A stretch of DNA of 36,919 nt from a virus. Below the pieces are notes generated by a model, which worked only from the letters and a program-made list of their open reading frames with translations, was not told where the DNA came from and ran no database searches. The stretch is from the IMG/VR virus record IMGVR_UViG_3300022707_000766, positions 1 through 36,919 of that record. The stretch is one strand, 5' to 3'. How positions within the stretch are numbered: position 1 is the stretch's first letter; each line of letters begins with the position of its first letter. Of this stretch, positions 1 to 6,080 are shown piece by piece. Made by a program: the position numbers and the translations under genes.

Positions 1-144
1 TTGTGCTATATTTTCCGGTGTGGGCTCAAGCCTTTCTATCTCATTGATAATTTCAGGTTCTAAAAACGGGTTATCTTTATAGGTTGACTTTATAAATGTG
101 CAATCTTTTCTAGGGATTACTGAATCATATATCCAATGACTGTC
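1..144. repeat. Terminal direct repeat, left copy
   Basis: Bases 1-144 are identical to 36776-36919, and both copies end flush with the ends of the window. The repeat lies inside the terminase coding sequence, and the frame continues across it without a break. This is what a circular or circularly permuted genome looks like after assembly. A true T7-like terminal repeat inside an essential gene would be odd. Confidence 0.95.
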
Positions 145-591
145 AGTGGATGGATTGTAATCTAATATAATTTGTTTCGTTGTTCTGATAGCCAATTGTG
201 TAAAATCTTTTTGATTCGTTTCAATAGCTTCGTTGATCCATGTATAGTCTTGCTTCCTACCATGTAGCTTCTGTGATTCATCTAAACCAACAAAATGATA
301 TTCGTTGTGATTTAATCTGTATATTTGATCTGTCTTATTGTGGTCATGAGCATTATATAAATTAAATTGATTCGATAATATATCAAAGAAATCAGGCATC
401 ACAGAAGCTTTGAGCCAAGTAAGCTTAGCGCGTGAAATAGTGAACTTAAGCCCTCTATTGATAAGACCTAACATAATAAAATATTGTATTATTGAATAGG
501 TTTTTGTTGATCGACTTGACCCCTCATTGACTATGATTCTTGTATTCGCTTTTATATTTTTAGTGAATATTTTAGATACTTCAATATCCAT
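1..591 (-). CDS. terL: Terminase large subunit, N-terminal part (gene crosses the window ends)
   Basis: ATPase half of the DNA-packaging motor. The ATG at 591 lies 6 bases after the small-subunit stop and opens 197 codons to base 1; the frame then continues at 36775 to a stop at 36149, for about 405 residues in all, usual for a Terminase_3/PBSX-type protein. Residues 23-31 (EGSSRSTKT) are the Walker A loop, keeping the Lys and Thr but with Thr where Gly is usual before the Lys. Residues 116-122 (YTWINEA) are the Walker B and catalytic Glu region. The translation is mine, read across the junction. The protein docks on the portal and pumps DNA into the prohead. Confidence 0.93.
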   Translation of the reverse strand, partial: MDIEVSKIFTKNIKANTRIIVNEGSSRSTKTYSIIQYFIMLGLINRGLKFTISRAKLTWLKASVMPDFFDILSNQFNLYNAHDHNKTDQIYRLNHNEYHFVGLDESQKLHGRKQDYTWINEAIETNQKDFTQLAIRTTKQIILDYNPSTDSHWIYDSVIPRKDCTFIKSTYKDNPFLEPEIINEIERLEPTPENIAQ

Positions 592-597
592 ATAGTT

Positions 598-948
598 TTA
601 TTTTTCTTTAAAATAAACCGCAATTGGAATATCTGAATCATCACCTTTGGAATCAATTGGTTTTCTTTTAGGATGTAAATACTGACATGCGTTTTCTGCG
701 GCCCTTTCCCTTAACTCTGGTGTTATAACGCGGCACTCTACTTTTAAGCCTGTTACGGTTACTTTCTCTTCATACTCGTCTTTATATCCAAGTTTTTTCC
801 AATCACCATTTGCGAAATAAAGTAATATTTTAAAAGGGTCTATTTTAAGTTTCTCAGCCATTATTTTAGTGTTGACTGAATTCTTGTTTGGCGTACCCTT
901 AGAGCGCCCTCCCATGCGACCGCGTCCATCCCCTGCCTTTCTAGACAT
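598..948 (-). CDS. terS: Probable terminase small subunit
   Basis: A 116-residue basic protein directly upstream of the large terminase, with a 6-base gap. The N-terminus is Gly/Arg-rich (GRMGGRSKGTPNKNS), as in many small phage packaging proteins, and the rest is predicted helical with a polar C-terminus. Small subunits recognise the packaging site and stimulate the motor. The assignment rests on position, size and the basic N-terminus; no classical HTH signature is obvious by eye. AAGGGG lies 6-7 bases before the ATG. This is the first gene of the packaging and head operon. Confidence 0.72.
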   Translation of the reverse strand: MSRKAGDGRGRMGGRSKGTPNKNSVNTKIMAEKLKIDPFKILLYFANGDWKKLGYKDEYEEKVTVTGLKVECRVITPELRERAAENACQYLHPKRKPIDSKGDDSDIPIAVYFKEK

Positions 949-987
949 AAACTACCCCTTTATTACCATAGTATATATACATCAATA

Positions 988-1203
988 TTATGACAAATAG
1001 CGTCTCTTAAAACTCATCTGGCACAATTTACATAATCTGTCACCGCTATATCGATGCAGCATATCATTATATGTTAACTTAATTTTCTCTTTTCCACAAT
1101 CCAGACATAATCCATCTTTATCTTGCCTCGAAAAATTGGGATGAATTTTCTTTATATAACTAAAAAGGTCAAGCTGCATTGATTCATCTTTCTTTTTTTT
1201 CAT
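988..1203 (-). CDS. Small zinc-ribbon protein
   Basis: A 71-residue protein with two Cys pairs (CLDCGK near residue 34 and CKLC near 58), a treble-clef or zinc-ribbon pattern. The N-terminus is Lys-rich. No good ribosome binding site precedes the ATG at 1203, and the second Met (MQLDLF) is an alternative start. It lies between the divergent regulatory region and the small terminase gene. The function is not recognised; nucleic-acid binding is a guess from the fold. Confidence 0.6.
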   Translation of the reverse strand: MKKKKDESMQLDLFSYIKKIHPNFSRQDKDGLCLDCGKEKIKLTYNDMLHRYSGDRLCKLCQMSFKRRYLS

Positions 1204-1329
1204 ATATATAGATTAAACCATATAAACAATTATCCATGTGTCCATATATTTTTATGGTCTAGTTTTTGTTGTGAAATAAATTGGCCAATATAGCATTGAA
1301 ATAAGACAACTCTTAATAGGAGGTGTTTT
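1204..1329. promoter_or_regulatory. Divergent intergenic region with palindrome
   Basis: These 126 AT-rich bases separate the only plus-strand gene from the minus-strand packaging genes. On the plus strand TTGTTG (1266-1271) and TATAGC (1289-1294) are spaced 17 bp apart, a weak sigma70-like promoter. The 10-bp perfect palindrome ATTGGCCAAT (1280-1289) sits in the spacer and touches the -10, as an operator would. On the minus strand TTGTTT and TATATG are also about 17 bp apart upstream of 1203. Activity is inferred. Confidence 0.45.
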
Positions 1330-1536
1330 GTGCAAAATAAAGACGAAGTTAGATTTGAATTACATGCTGATAAATATATGAAAATCGGACTAAAAGTTTC
1401 TTTGTATATTTATTTTCCTAAAAGGCCTACAAGCAAGGAGTACTTACAGACTTTAGTAGATTTCTTAGAGGATTGCGGTGCCAATGTCGCAAGTTTAATA
1501 ATTGACGGGCCTGATAATATAGATAAATATCATTAA
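1330..1536 (+). CDS. Unknown 68-residue protein, only plus-strand gene
   Basis: A GTG start at 1330 follows a strong AGGAGG site (1318-1323) at good spacing, so the gene is credible despite its orientation. The product is a small mixed alpha/beta protein (beta-rich residues 8-30, helix at about 36-50). It has no HTH or Cys motif and I do not recognise it. It has its own candidate promoter and ends convergently, overlapping the stop of the next minus-strand gene by 3 bases. A separately transcribed gene opposite the rest of a phage genome is often a regulator or a prophage-expressed gene; that is inference from layout only. Confidence 0.65.
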   Translation: MQNKDEVRFELHADKYMKIGLKVSLYIYFPKRPTSKEYLQTLVDFLEDCGANVASLIIDGPDNIDKYH

Positions 1537-1754
1537 GTTTTCCAAAACATTATTTTATTTAATATTTTCAATCCTTCTTTTTTACAATCCACATTTAGTT
1601 TATTCATATCTTTATTTATTTTCCATCTAGCGAAACCTATTGAATCTTTAATAATGATTAAATCTTTTTCAGATAATATACTGGCTTCAGATAAACCTAC
1701 CCAATGATTAGAAATAGCAAAATCTATAATTTCATTGCGTTCTTTTTGATTCAT
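1533..1754 (-). CDS. Unknown 73-residue protein
   Basis: A small, mostly helical, Ile/Lys-rich protein with no motif I recognise. The ATG at 1754 follows the leader TTTGACAGGAATAACATAAA, whose TGA is the stop codon of the upstream gene at 1770. It ends convergently with the plus-strand gene at 1536. It belongs to the array of small accessory genes that share the TTTGACA junction. Confidence 0.55.
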   Translation of the reverse strand: MNQKERNEIIDFAISNHWVGLSEASILSEKDLIIIKDSIGFARWKINKDMNKLNVDCKKEGLKILNKIMFWKT

Positions 1755-1769
1755 TTTATGTTATTCCTG

Positions 1770-2138
1770 TCAAACTCCCACTGTCCATTTTGGGGGTGTG
1801 GGGAACCCAGCCCAATCATTAAGCGCCCAAAGATGTAAACAGTTTTTTGCATTATTTACATACTCGGATTTTCTAGGATGGAATTGCACCACGACTTGTT
1901 CCTCATCAAAAAACAAGTCTTTTATTTGACACATTTCTTCCCATGTCGGGCATCGTTTTAAGCCAGTCGAAATTGAGATGTGTTGCCACTTAGAATCACT
2001 TGGCGCCACCATAACATAGAGTTTCAAATGCCTCATAAATACTGAAGGGATTTCAAACCAACCAAAATCGTCGCCTTGAGAATGCTTGAAACCCAAAGGA
2101 TGTTTAGCTCTGTATTTTTCTGCCTGACTAAAATTCAT
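1770..2138 (-). CDS. Phage protein of the DUF7694-like family
   Basis: A 122-residue protein with the pattern typical of a widespread phage family of unknown function: a beta-rich N-terminus, then RCPTWEEMCQIKDLFFDEEQ (about residues 62-81), QFHP, and KSEYVNN followed by CLHLW near residue 102. The family is common in early or accessory regions of phages; its function is not known to me. Its stop is the TGA of the TTTGACA junction motif. Assignment to DUF7694 is from memory of the motif. Confidence 0.7.
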   Translation of the reverse strand: MNFSQAEKYRAKHPLGFKHSQGDDFGWFEIPSVFMRHLKLYVMVAPSDSKWQHISISTGLKRCPTWEEMCQIKDLFFDEEQVVVQFHPRKSEYVNNAKNCLHLWALNDWAGFPTPPKWTVGV

Positions 2139-2165
2139 TCCAAAACACCTCTGGATTTGTTAACA

Positions 2166-2345
2166 TCATCTAACCCACCAATGGCCACACTTCACACATT
2201 GGTAGTGTCTAATGTCTGCATAATGAATACTTTGATTTATGTTAGAATCCGAGGTCTGTTTACAAAAACAAAATTTCCACCAAGGTTTTTTAGGGAAATT
2301 AACTGGTTTGAATTTATATTTCATTCCATCTGCTTCATATTCCAT
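2166..2345 (-). CDS. Small Cys/Trp-rich zinc-ribbon-like protein
   Basis: Read directly from the sequence: 59 codons from the ATG at 2345, preceded by GGAG 9 bases upstream. Two Cys pairs, FCFC near residue 27 and CVKCGHWW near residue 50, flank a polar segment and suggest a zinc ribbon. The gene fills the gap between the 2352-2546 gene and the 1770-2138 gene, on the same strand. The function is unknown. Confidence 0.6.
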   Translation of the reverse strand: MEYEADGMKYKFKPVNFPKKPWWKFCFCKQTSDSNINQSIHYADIRHYQCVKCGHWWVR

Positions 2346-2351
2346 ATAAAA

Positions 2352-2546
2352 TTACTCCGATTTACTTCTGGTTTTGTTAAGGGCTCGTTCTAGTCGTTTT
2401 GTTGACTTCTTTAGGCATTCTAAACATACACGAGGTTCCCAGTCCCATGAGCCTAAATAATATCGGCGGTCAACTTTGCCACAATCGGGACATTTATTTT
2501 CTCCCCAGGATGGACCGCCTATTTTTTCAATGCACTCATGTTTCAT
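2352..2546 (-). CDS. Small zinc-ribbon protein
   Basis: A 64-residue protein with two CxxC pairs (CPDCGK near residue 19, CLECLKK near 41) and a basic helical C-terminus (RLERALNKTRSK). This resembles a single zinc-ribbon nucleic-acid-binding module. AGGA stands 7-10 bases before the ATG at 2546. One of about ten Cys-pair mini-proteins in the accessory region. No specific function can be given. Confidence 0.65.
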   Translation of the reverse strand: MKHECIEKIGGPSWGENKCPDCGKVDRRYYLGSWDWEPRVCLECLKKSTKRLERALNKTRSKSE

Positions 2547-2555
2547 GCTTATATC

Positions 2556-2759
2556 CTATTCAATATTTATGCCATTTCTGTCAATCTCGGGCTCATCTAA
2601 AAAATCTAAAGTATACCCTAACTTTGCATATGCATTTGCTATTTTCATTAAATCAGTCTTCGATAGTTTTCGACGCCTATTTGTAAGAGTTACAAATTCA
2701 AGCCATGCTTTTTCGTAAAGAAGATAATCATTAATTATTTTAAGTAGCCATTTCATCAT
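2556..2759 (-). CDS. Unknown 67-residue helical protein
   Basis: I place the start at the ATG at 2759, which overlaps the TGA of the preceding DUF3310 gene (ATGA) and follows AGGACG inside that gene, so translation is probably coupled. A longer frame back to 2828 exists, but that part is a shadow of the DUF3310 gene. The product is a basic helical protein (MMKWLLKIINDYLLYEKAW at the start). I do not recognise it. Confidence 0.55.
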   Translation of the reverse strand: MMKWLLKIINDYLLYEKAWLEFVTLTNRRRKLSKTDLMKIANAYAKLGYTLDFLDEPEIDRNGINIE

Positions 2760-3001
2760 GTAATTGCGTCCTGCACTATGCGAGATTTGTCTGCGCTCCG
2801 CTTCTCGATTTCGCGTTCCACATACCATTTAGCTTTTTGTAAATCTTCAATTGCCTTACCTTTTTCATCAGCGCGCCATATATATTTTACTGCATTGCCA
2901 AGACAAAACCCCATGTGTTCGGTGACCTGAATACATTCAATACCACTAGGATGAGACTTATAATGCTTTGGGTGATTTACGTTATCAAATTTTTTCTTCA
3001 T
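2756..3001 (-). CDS. DUF3310 family protein
   Basis: An 81-residue protein with the hallmark pattern of the SaV-like DUF3310 family: VNHPKHYKSHPSGIECI near the start, then GNAVKYIWRADEKG and DLQKAKWYVEREI. The family is very common in phage early regions; its role is not firmly known. It overlaps the genes on both sides by 4 bases. Its last residues, DKSRIVQDAIT, nearly repeat the end of the upstream gene (DKSRLTQDVIT), and the DNA of the two ends is related. Confidence 0.88.
   Translation of the reverse strand: MKKKFDNVNHPKHYKSHPSGIECIQVTEHMGFCLGNAVKYIWRADEKGKAIEDLQKAKWYVEREIEKRSADKSRIVQDAIT
2757..2791 (-). repeat. Repeated gene-end sequence, copy 1
   Basis: 28 of 35 bases match 2999-3033. 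On the minus strand it encodes the end of DUF3310 (DKSR..QD.IT), carries AGGACG as a ribosome binding site and ends with an ATGA stop/start overlap. Confidence 0.6.
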
Positions 3002-3321
3002 GTAATTACGTCCTGTGTTAATCGGGATTTGTCAAGAGCTGCCTTAGCTATTTTGGGCAAATCATCAAAGTCAATGGCCCAGTTTAATCTATGGACTTGA
3101 TCATAATACTCAAGAGCCTTGCGAAGTCCTTGGTTTTCAATCTTGTGCTTACCCTCAATATATTCCACAGCCGCGATAACTTTTTCCTCAAATGCAGTAT
3201 CCCAACGAGACCCAGATTTTGCGTAATCTCTACCTGTAAAAATTGCAAATTCTAACTTCTCAAGAGGAGTTAACTTCAAGTAACCCTTAGAATCTTCAAA
3301 TTCTTTTCGTTCAATTTTCAT
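2998..3321 (-). CDS. Unknown 107-residue protein
   Basis: A helical, charged protein (LTPLEKLEFAIFTG; KVIAAVEYIEGKHKIENQGLRKALEYYDQ) that I do not recognise. It starts 18 bases after the recombinase gene, with GAGGTAAATT before the ATG, and overlaps the DUF3310 gene by 4 bases. Its C-terminal 11 residues are nearly the same as those of the DUF3310 protein, which suggests copying of a gene end rather than of the whole gene. Confidence 0.6.
   Translation of the reverse strand: MKIERKEFEDSKGYLKLTPLEKLEFAIFTGRDYAKSGSRWDTAFEEKVIAAVEYIEGKHKIENQGLRKALEYYDQVHRLNWAIDFDDLPKIAKAALDKSRLTQDVIT
2999..3033 (-). repeat. Repeated gene-end sequence, copy 2
   Basis: Partner of 2757-2791. It encodes the end of the 107-residue protein and supplies the AGGACG site and ATGA overlap that start the DUF3310 gene. 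Apparently a transferable 3' gene end plus translational coupler. Confidence 0.6.
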
Positions 3322-3339
3322 AATTTACCTCAGTTCAGA

Positions 3340-3876
3340 TCAGTCATTTACACTCAATAACCTATTTAAATCTTCTTGTTGATAATACTCCTCTTGATAA
3401 ACCATAGTTGAATTAATACTACGGTGACCAAGAGCACGCTTACAAAGTAATAAATCCTTAGTTCTCTTATATAAATTAAATGCATAGGTATGTCTCAGGC
3501 TGTGTAATTTCTTAGGCACTGGCCTGAATTGATACCATATCTCAAGCAGCCTTCTATGACCTAGGTTCCATATAGGTTTAGCTCTCTCGCCAGTAGCTAA
3601 GGATTGAATCTTCTTAAAGAGTTCAGGCTTAATAGGTATCTCTCTATCCTTGCCGCCTTTGACTGTAGCTATCTGAATACTTTGGGTATCGTCATATAAA
3701 TCCATAGGTCGGAGTAGTAACATTTCACTTGACCTCATTCCTGTTTTCATTAATAACTCAATCATAACTGCGTTGCGGAATTCCTTACGTTTAGAATTCA
3801 GTATGCGCTCTTCGAGTTCAACGACCTCTATCGGGGTAAGATATTTTAATTTAGATATTGAATGTGGCCTTCTCAT
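3340..3876 (-). CDS. int: Short tyrosine recombinase / integrase (catalytic domain only)
   Basis: A 178-residue tyrosine recombinase. The active-site set is visible: Arg48 (TGMRSSEM), Lys73/76 (VKGGKDREI), His125-x-x-Arg128 (LHSLRHTYA), His151 (LGHRSI) and the nucleophile Tyr160 (MVYQEEYY). It breaks and rejoins DNA at paired sites, for integration or dimer resolution. Typical phage integrases have 300-400 residues; this one lacks the arm-binding and core-binding N-terminal domains, a size similar to FimB/FimE-type invertases. The start has AGAGG close to the ATG. An inverted repeat lies 26 bases upstream. It sits within the accessory genes rather than next to a recognisable repressor. Confidence 0.9.
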   Translation of the reverse strand: MRRPHSISKLKYLTPIEVVELEERILNSKRKEFRNAVMIELLMKTGMRSSEMLLLRPMDLYDDTQSIQIATVKGGKDREIPIKPELFKKIQSLATGERAKPIWNLGHRRLLEIWYQFRPVPKKLHSLRHTYAFNLYKRTKDLLLCKRALGHRSINSTMVYQEEYYQQEDLNRLLSVND

Positions 3877-3901
3877 AACCTCTAATACCCAGAAAAAAGT
3901 G

Positions 3902-3928
3902 GAATGTAAATAGGTAGAATTTACAATC
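3902..3928. other. Inverted repeat upstream of recombinase, candidate core site
   Basis: Arms GAATGTAAA (3902-3910) and TTTACAATC (3920-3928) pair with one mismatch around a 9-base centre. Two arms of about 9 bp around a short centre is the usual geometry of a tyrosine-recombinase crossover site, and attP normally lies beside int. It could equally be an operator for the recombinase gene. It overlaps the 3' end of the next gene upstream. Confidence 0.4.
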
Positions 3929-4110
3929 TATGTTTCTTTTTCAGGCTTAAAATCTCCATCAGCATCTAAATGCTCAGGTGGCCATCCCCTTGTTGCTATA
4001 TTTATGCTTCTTAAAATTCTAACCACGAAACACCTAATTAAATAATAAGTACTACAAATAATAAAGAAAGCTAAAATAAAGTGGTTGTGCATAAAATCCC
4101 AAAATTCCAT
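3928..4110 (-). CDS. Small membrane protein with WPP...DADGD tail
   Basis: 60 residues: one transmembrane helix (about residues 11-32, FILAFFIICSTYYLIRCFVV), a basic RSINIATRGW segment, then WPPEHLDADGDF. This pattern of one helix, RSxNI and a WPPxHxDADGD tail occurs in many small phage proteins of unknown function. The start follows TTTTGACATAAGGAGAGCCT, the best example of the junction motif with built-in ribosome binding site. Confidence 0.72.
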   Translation of the reverse strand: MEFWDFMHNHFILAFFIICSTYYLIRCFVVRILRSINIATRGWPPEHLDADGDFKPEKET

Positions 4111-4124
4111 AGGCTCTCCTTATG

Positions 4125-4283
4125 TCAAAACTTAGAAGTTTCCAGTTTCTCGGTCATTTCTTTTAGAGTTAAGCATTTTTTGTCACTTTTAACAAAAACA
4201 TCTCCGTTGCGATAATACAAACTGCCGTCAACACAACGGTCACAACCGGCCAAAAACAATGCTATAACAATTACAATCTTCAT
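4125..4283 (-). CDS. Small putative lipoprotein
   Basis: Read from the sequence: 52 codons from the ATG at 4283 to the TGA in TTTTGACA at 4125. The N-terminus MKIVIVIALFLAGCD is a short lipoprotein signal with lipobox LAGC, so the mature protein would be about 38 residues anchored by Cys14. The rest is polar with further Cys residues. AAGGAG precedes the start at good spacing. Small phage lipoproteins include Rz1-like spanins and exclusion factors; nothing here decides between them. Confidence 0.65.
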   Translation of the reverse strand: MKIVIVIALFLAGCDRCVDGSLYYRNGDVFVKSDKKCLTLKEMTEKLETSKF

Positions 4284-4304
4284 TCTGCTACCTCTCCTTA
4301 TGTC

Positions 4305-4340
4305 AAAATGCGGCGGGCATTTCAGCTAGCAGCGCCCGCC
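4305..4340 (-). terminator. Hairpin with T-run between small genes (element E1)
   Basis: On the minus strand a perfect 7-bp stem GGCGGGC/GCCCGCC with a 15-base loop is followed by GCATTTT, like a weak intrinsic terminator or attenuator. The T-run belongs to the TTTTGACA junction and runs straight into the ribosome binding site of the lipoprotein gene. Confidence 0.5.
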
Positions 4341-4357
4341 AAGGTCTGCTCCTGTTT

Positions 4358-4609
4358 CTATATCGTATTACGATACCAATTTCTATTACCAATTTTTTGT
4401 TCTATTGCTTTGTTTATAAGGGCTGCGGGTTTCTCATAAGCTTCAAAACGATCTTGTCCCCATTGCCAGATTAAATCAATTAAAGCATTTCTGTCTTTAA
4501 ATTGTTTATCTAATTCGTTTTTCAAATGGTCATGCAATTCTGTATCGTATTTATTTTCATCCTTTGGTTCAAATTCAGTACAAACACAATCTGAATAAGA
4601 CATACTCAT
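4358..4609 (-). CDS. Unknown 83-residue acidic protein
   Basis: An acidic N-terminus (CTEFEPKDENKYD) is followed by helices (ELDKQFKDRNALIDLIWQWGQDRFEAYEKPAALINKAIEQ). I do not recognise it. The leader, TTTTTGAAAGG followed by ATTACATTATG, is identical to that of the gene at 9036, so the two junctions share a common origin or mechanism. The C-terminal IGNRNWYRNTI is basic and aromatic. Confidence 0.6.
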   Translation of the reverse strand: MSMSYSDCVCTEFEPKDENKYDTELHDHLKNELDKQFKDRNALIDLIWQWGQDRFEAYEKPAALINKAIEQKIGNRNWYRNTI

Positions 4610-4661
4610 AATGTAATCCTTTCAAAAATCTATTCTATTTCCATTTACTTATGTCAAAAAG

Positions 4662-4802
4662 TGGGGGGCTCGTGTAATTTACACAAATCCAAGCTTTGCA
4701 TGGCCTCTTACCCCATGCCCATAACTAGTACACGTTCCCTAGTGCGATAATCCACTTGGCCATCACTGGATGAGTCACGTGCTTCAATCCTCCGACCCCC
4801 CA
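4662..4802 (-). other. GC-rich structured segment E2 (possible small RNA)
   Basis: 141 bases without a convincing gene, clearly richer in GC than their surroundings. The ends pair perfectly (TGGGGGG with CCCCCCA). Inside are hairpins CATGG/CCATG, ATCCA/TGGAT and GTGT/ACAC. On the minus strand the left flank is TTTTGACATTTATGGG and the right flank CCCACTTTTTGACATAAG. A 31-codon frame starts at the flank ATG (4803) and stops at 4708 without a ribosome binding site. A structured RNA ending at a T-run, or a decayed gene, are both possible. Confidence 0.5.
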
Positions 4803-4808
4803 TAAATG

Positions 4809-5009
4809 TCAAAAGTAAGAAGTCACTCTAGACAAAGTACCTAAAAACTCTTCTAAGCATTGCCTGTGGTCTGTTGTTTCAAGATTTTCTCTTAGCTTTT
4901 TAATATTTTCATTTAATTGTTTCAGAATTTCTTCGTTCTTTTCTAATCTTTTAAGTTCATCATAAGGCACGAAAACTAAATAAGCATTTGAACTATTTTC
5001 ATTTATCAT
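4809..5009 (-). CDS. Small coiled-coil protein
   Basis: 66 residues, with a long heptad-like segment ELKRLEKNEEILKQLNENIK (about 18-37) that continues through KKLRENLE and predicts a coiled coil. GGAG lies a little far from the ATG at 5009. Its TGA stop is part of TTTTGACATTTATG, which opens element E2. The function is unknown; a small dimeric phage factor would fit. Confidence 0.58.
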   Translation of the reverse strand: MINENSSNAYLVFVPYDELKRLEKNEEILKQLNENIKKLRENLETTDHRQCLEEFLGTLSRVTSYF

Positions 5010-5032
5010 TCGTCAATATCTCCATTTATCAA

Positions 5033-5212
5033 TTAGTCGTCACCAAAACGAGAATCCCAACATTTTTTACATCGCGCCGATCCCTCGCCTGGTTTTGTTT
5101 CAACTCCGCAATCTGTACAAAATGTTTTTGCACATTCACATATGTTCCAATCTGCATCTTCTGTGCCATCTTGAAAAGCCCATCCGTTGCACTGTGGGCA
5201 TTTGTAATTCAT
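5033..5212 (-). CDS. Small zinc-ribbon protein
   Basis: Read from the sequence: 59 codons. Four Cys-pair motifs are visible: CPQC near residue 5, CEC near 32, CTDCG near 38 and CKKCW near 52, consistent with one or two zinc ribbons. The leader of about 33 bases, TTGACAATTTTAGTACTTAA followed by CGAAAGGG, recurs before the genes at 7474 and 8745. The function is unknown. Confidence 0.62.
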   Translation of the reverse strand: MNYKCPQCNGWAFQDGTEDADWNICECAKTFCTDCGVETKPGEGSARCKKCWDSRFGDD

Positions 5213-5242
5213 TCAAAACCCTTTCGTTAAGTACTAAAATTG

Positions 5243-5350
5243 TCAACGAGTCGATCTCTTACTACATTCAGTACAAAGCAATGGATGACCACTATCATTA
5301 TTGAAATATTTTCTACACCATTCACACCAATAAACCATACATTTTTGCAT
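5243..5350 (-). CDS. Very small Cys-rich protein
   Basis: 35 codons from the ATG at 5350 to the TGA in CGTTGACA. Cys motifs CMVYWCEWC (residues 4-12) and CTECSKR (about 26-32) make a plausible single zinc site. AGGAG of the junction TTTTGACAGGAG lies 5-7 bases before the start. Too short for confident calling, but the ribosome site, Cys spacing and junction motif agree. Confidence 0.5.
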   Translation of the reverse strand: MQKCMVYWCEWCRKYFNNDSGHPLLCTECSKRSTR

Positions 5351-5367
5351 TGCTTCTCCTGTCAAAA

Positions 5368-5433
5368 GGTGGAGGGCCAGCGGGACTTTCCCGCACAACT
5401 TTCGCCGGATGCATTTAAGCGTCCACCCCCCAT
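5368..5433 (-). other. GC-rich structured segment E3 (possible small RNA or 23-codon gene)
   Basis: The ends pair as GGTGGA (5368-5373) with TCCACC (5422-5427), and GCGGG/CCCGC (5380-5394) forms an inner hairpin. The minus-strand left flank TTTGACATTTATGGG is the same as in E2 and E5, and the right flank is CCACCTTTTGACAGGAG. A 23-codon frame runs from the flank ATG (5433) to the TGA of the next junction (5362), without a ribosome binding site. Confidence 0.5.
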
Positions 5434-5438
5434 AAATG

Positions 5439-5711
5439 TCAAAGATTAGAAGTTTCTAAACTATCTAACTCCTGTAGAACTTCTTTACAGAAGCGCCGTA
5501 AATTGTCATGGCTACACTCTACCGACTCCTCTATTGTATAAGTGTCTGCATCGGCTTCGTTCTCAGCTTCCCTATCAAATGTATCTGGGTCTTGTGTCGA
5601 TATAACCTCAATAGCGCACACATTTCCATTAGCACAAAAAGATATCACTTTATTGTTTCGGCGATCTATATCGTCAATAAGTTTTAAGATTTTACATGAC
5701 TTTGTATCCAC
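5439..5711 (-). CDS. Unknown 90-residue acidic protein
   Basis: A GTG start at 5711 is preceded by AGGAG at 6-base spacing. The protein is acidic (DPDTFDREAENEADADTYTIEESVE) with a helical C-terminus. I do not recognise it. The open frame continues upstream of the GTG without a stop for 19 codons and there reads SGIPIAVVYVK, similar to the end of the small terminase protein (SDIPIAVYFK). The TGA stop is that of TTTGACATTTATG. Confidence 0.58.
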   Translation of the reverse strand: MDTKSCKILKLIDDIDRRNNKVISFCANGNVCAIEVISTQDPDTFDREAENEADADTYTIEESVECSHDNLRRFCKEVLQELDSLETSNL

Positions 5712-5763
5712 TTGTTCTCCTATAGTTTTTACATAAACTACTGCAATCGGTATGCCTGAATTG

Positions 5764-6036
5764 TCAAATTATAGTAATAGATTCGTCAATGTATATATAG
5801 AAACCTTCATCCGGCTCATCGTAATAATCTTCACGACCTTCAAATTCTAAATATATAACGGCGTCTCTATCGCAATCGGACCCGAACCATACCTTCTGTA
5901 TCTTTGCTGGTAAAGGCAAATATCGTTCACCATTCTCCACAGCATCTTCAAGGTTTGATGAAAATCCATGTTCAACACTATTTAAAACTCGGCCCTCTAA
6001 AGCTTTTTTTATTAAATCTTCAGCATTAAATTCCAT
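5764..6036 (-). CDS. Unknown 90-residue protein
   Basis: An acidic protein with aromatic-rich strands (KVWFGSDCDRDAVIYLEFEG; DYYDEPDEGFYIYIDES). I do not recognise it. The leader CCGGAATTTTTGAAAGGA is related to those at 4609 and 9036. The TGA stop lies in AATTTGACA. Confidence 0.58.
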   Translation of the reverse strand: MEFNAEDLIKKALEGRVLNSVEHGFSSNLEDAVENGERYLPLPAKIQKVWFGSDCDRDAVIYLEFEGREDYYDEPDEGFYIYIDESITII

Positions 6037-6080
6037 GTATTCCTTTCAAAAATTCCGGTTACTGTGCCAAAGACTGGCAG

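Noticed and set aside
1-144. True T7-like direct terminal repeat
   Set aside because: It lies inside terL and both copies are flush with the window ends, as an assembly overlap of a circle would be. Left open only if read ends prove otherwise.
2076-2393. 105-codon plus-strand frame
   Set aside because: It overlaps two better-supported minus-strand genes and has a composition typical of antisense frames.
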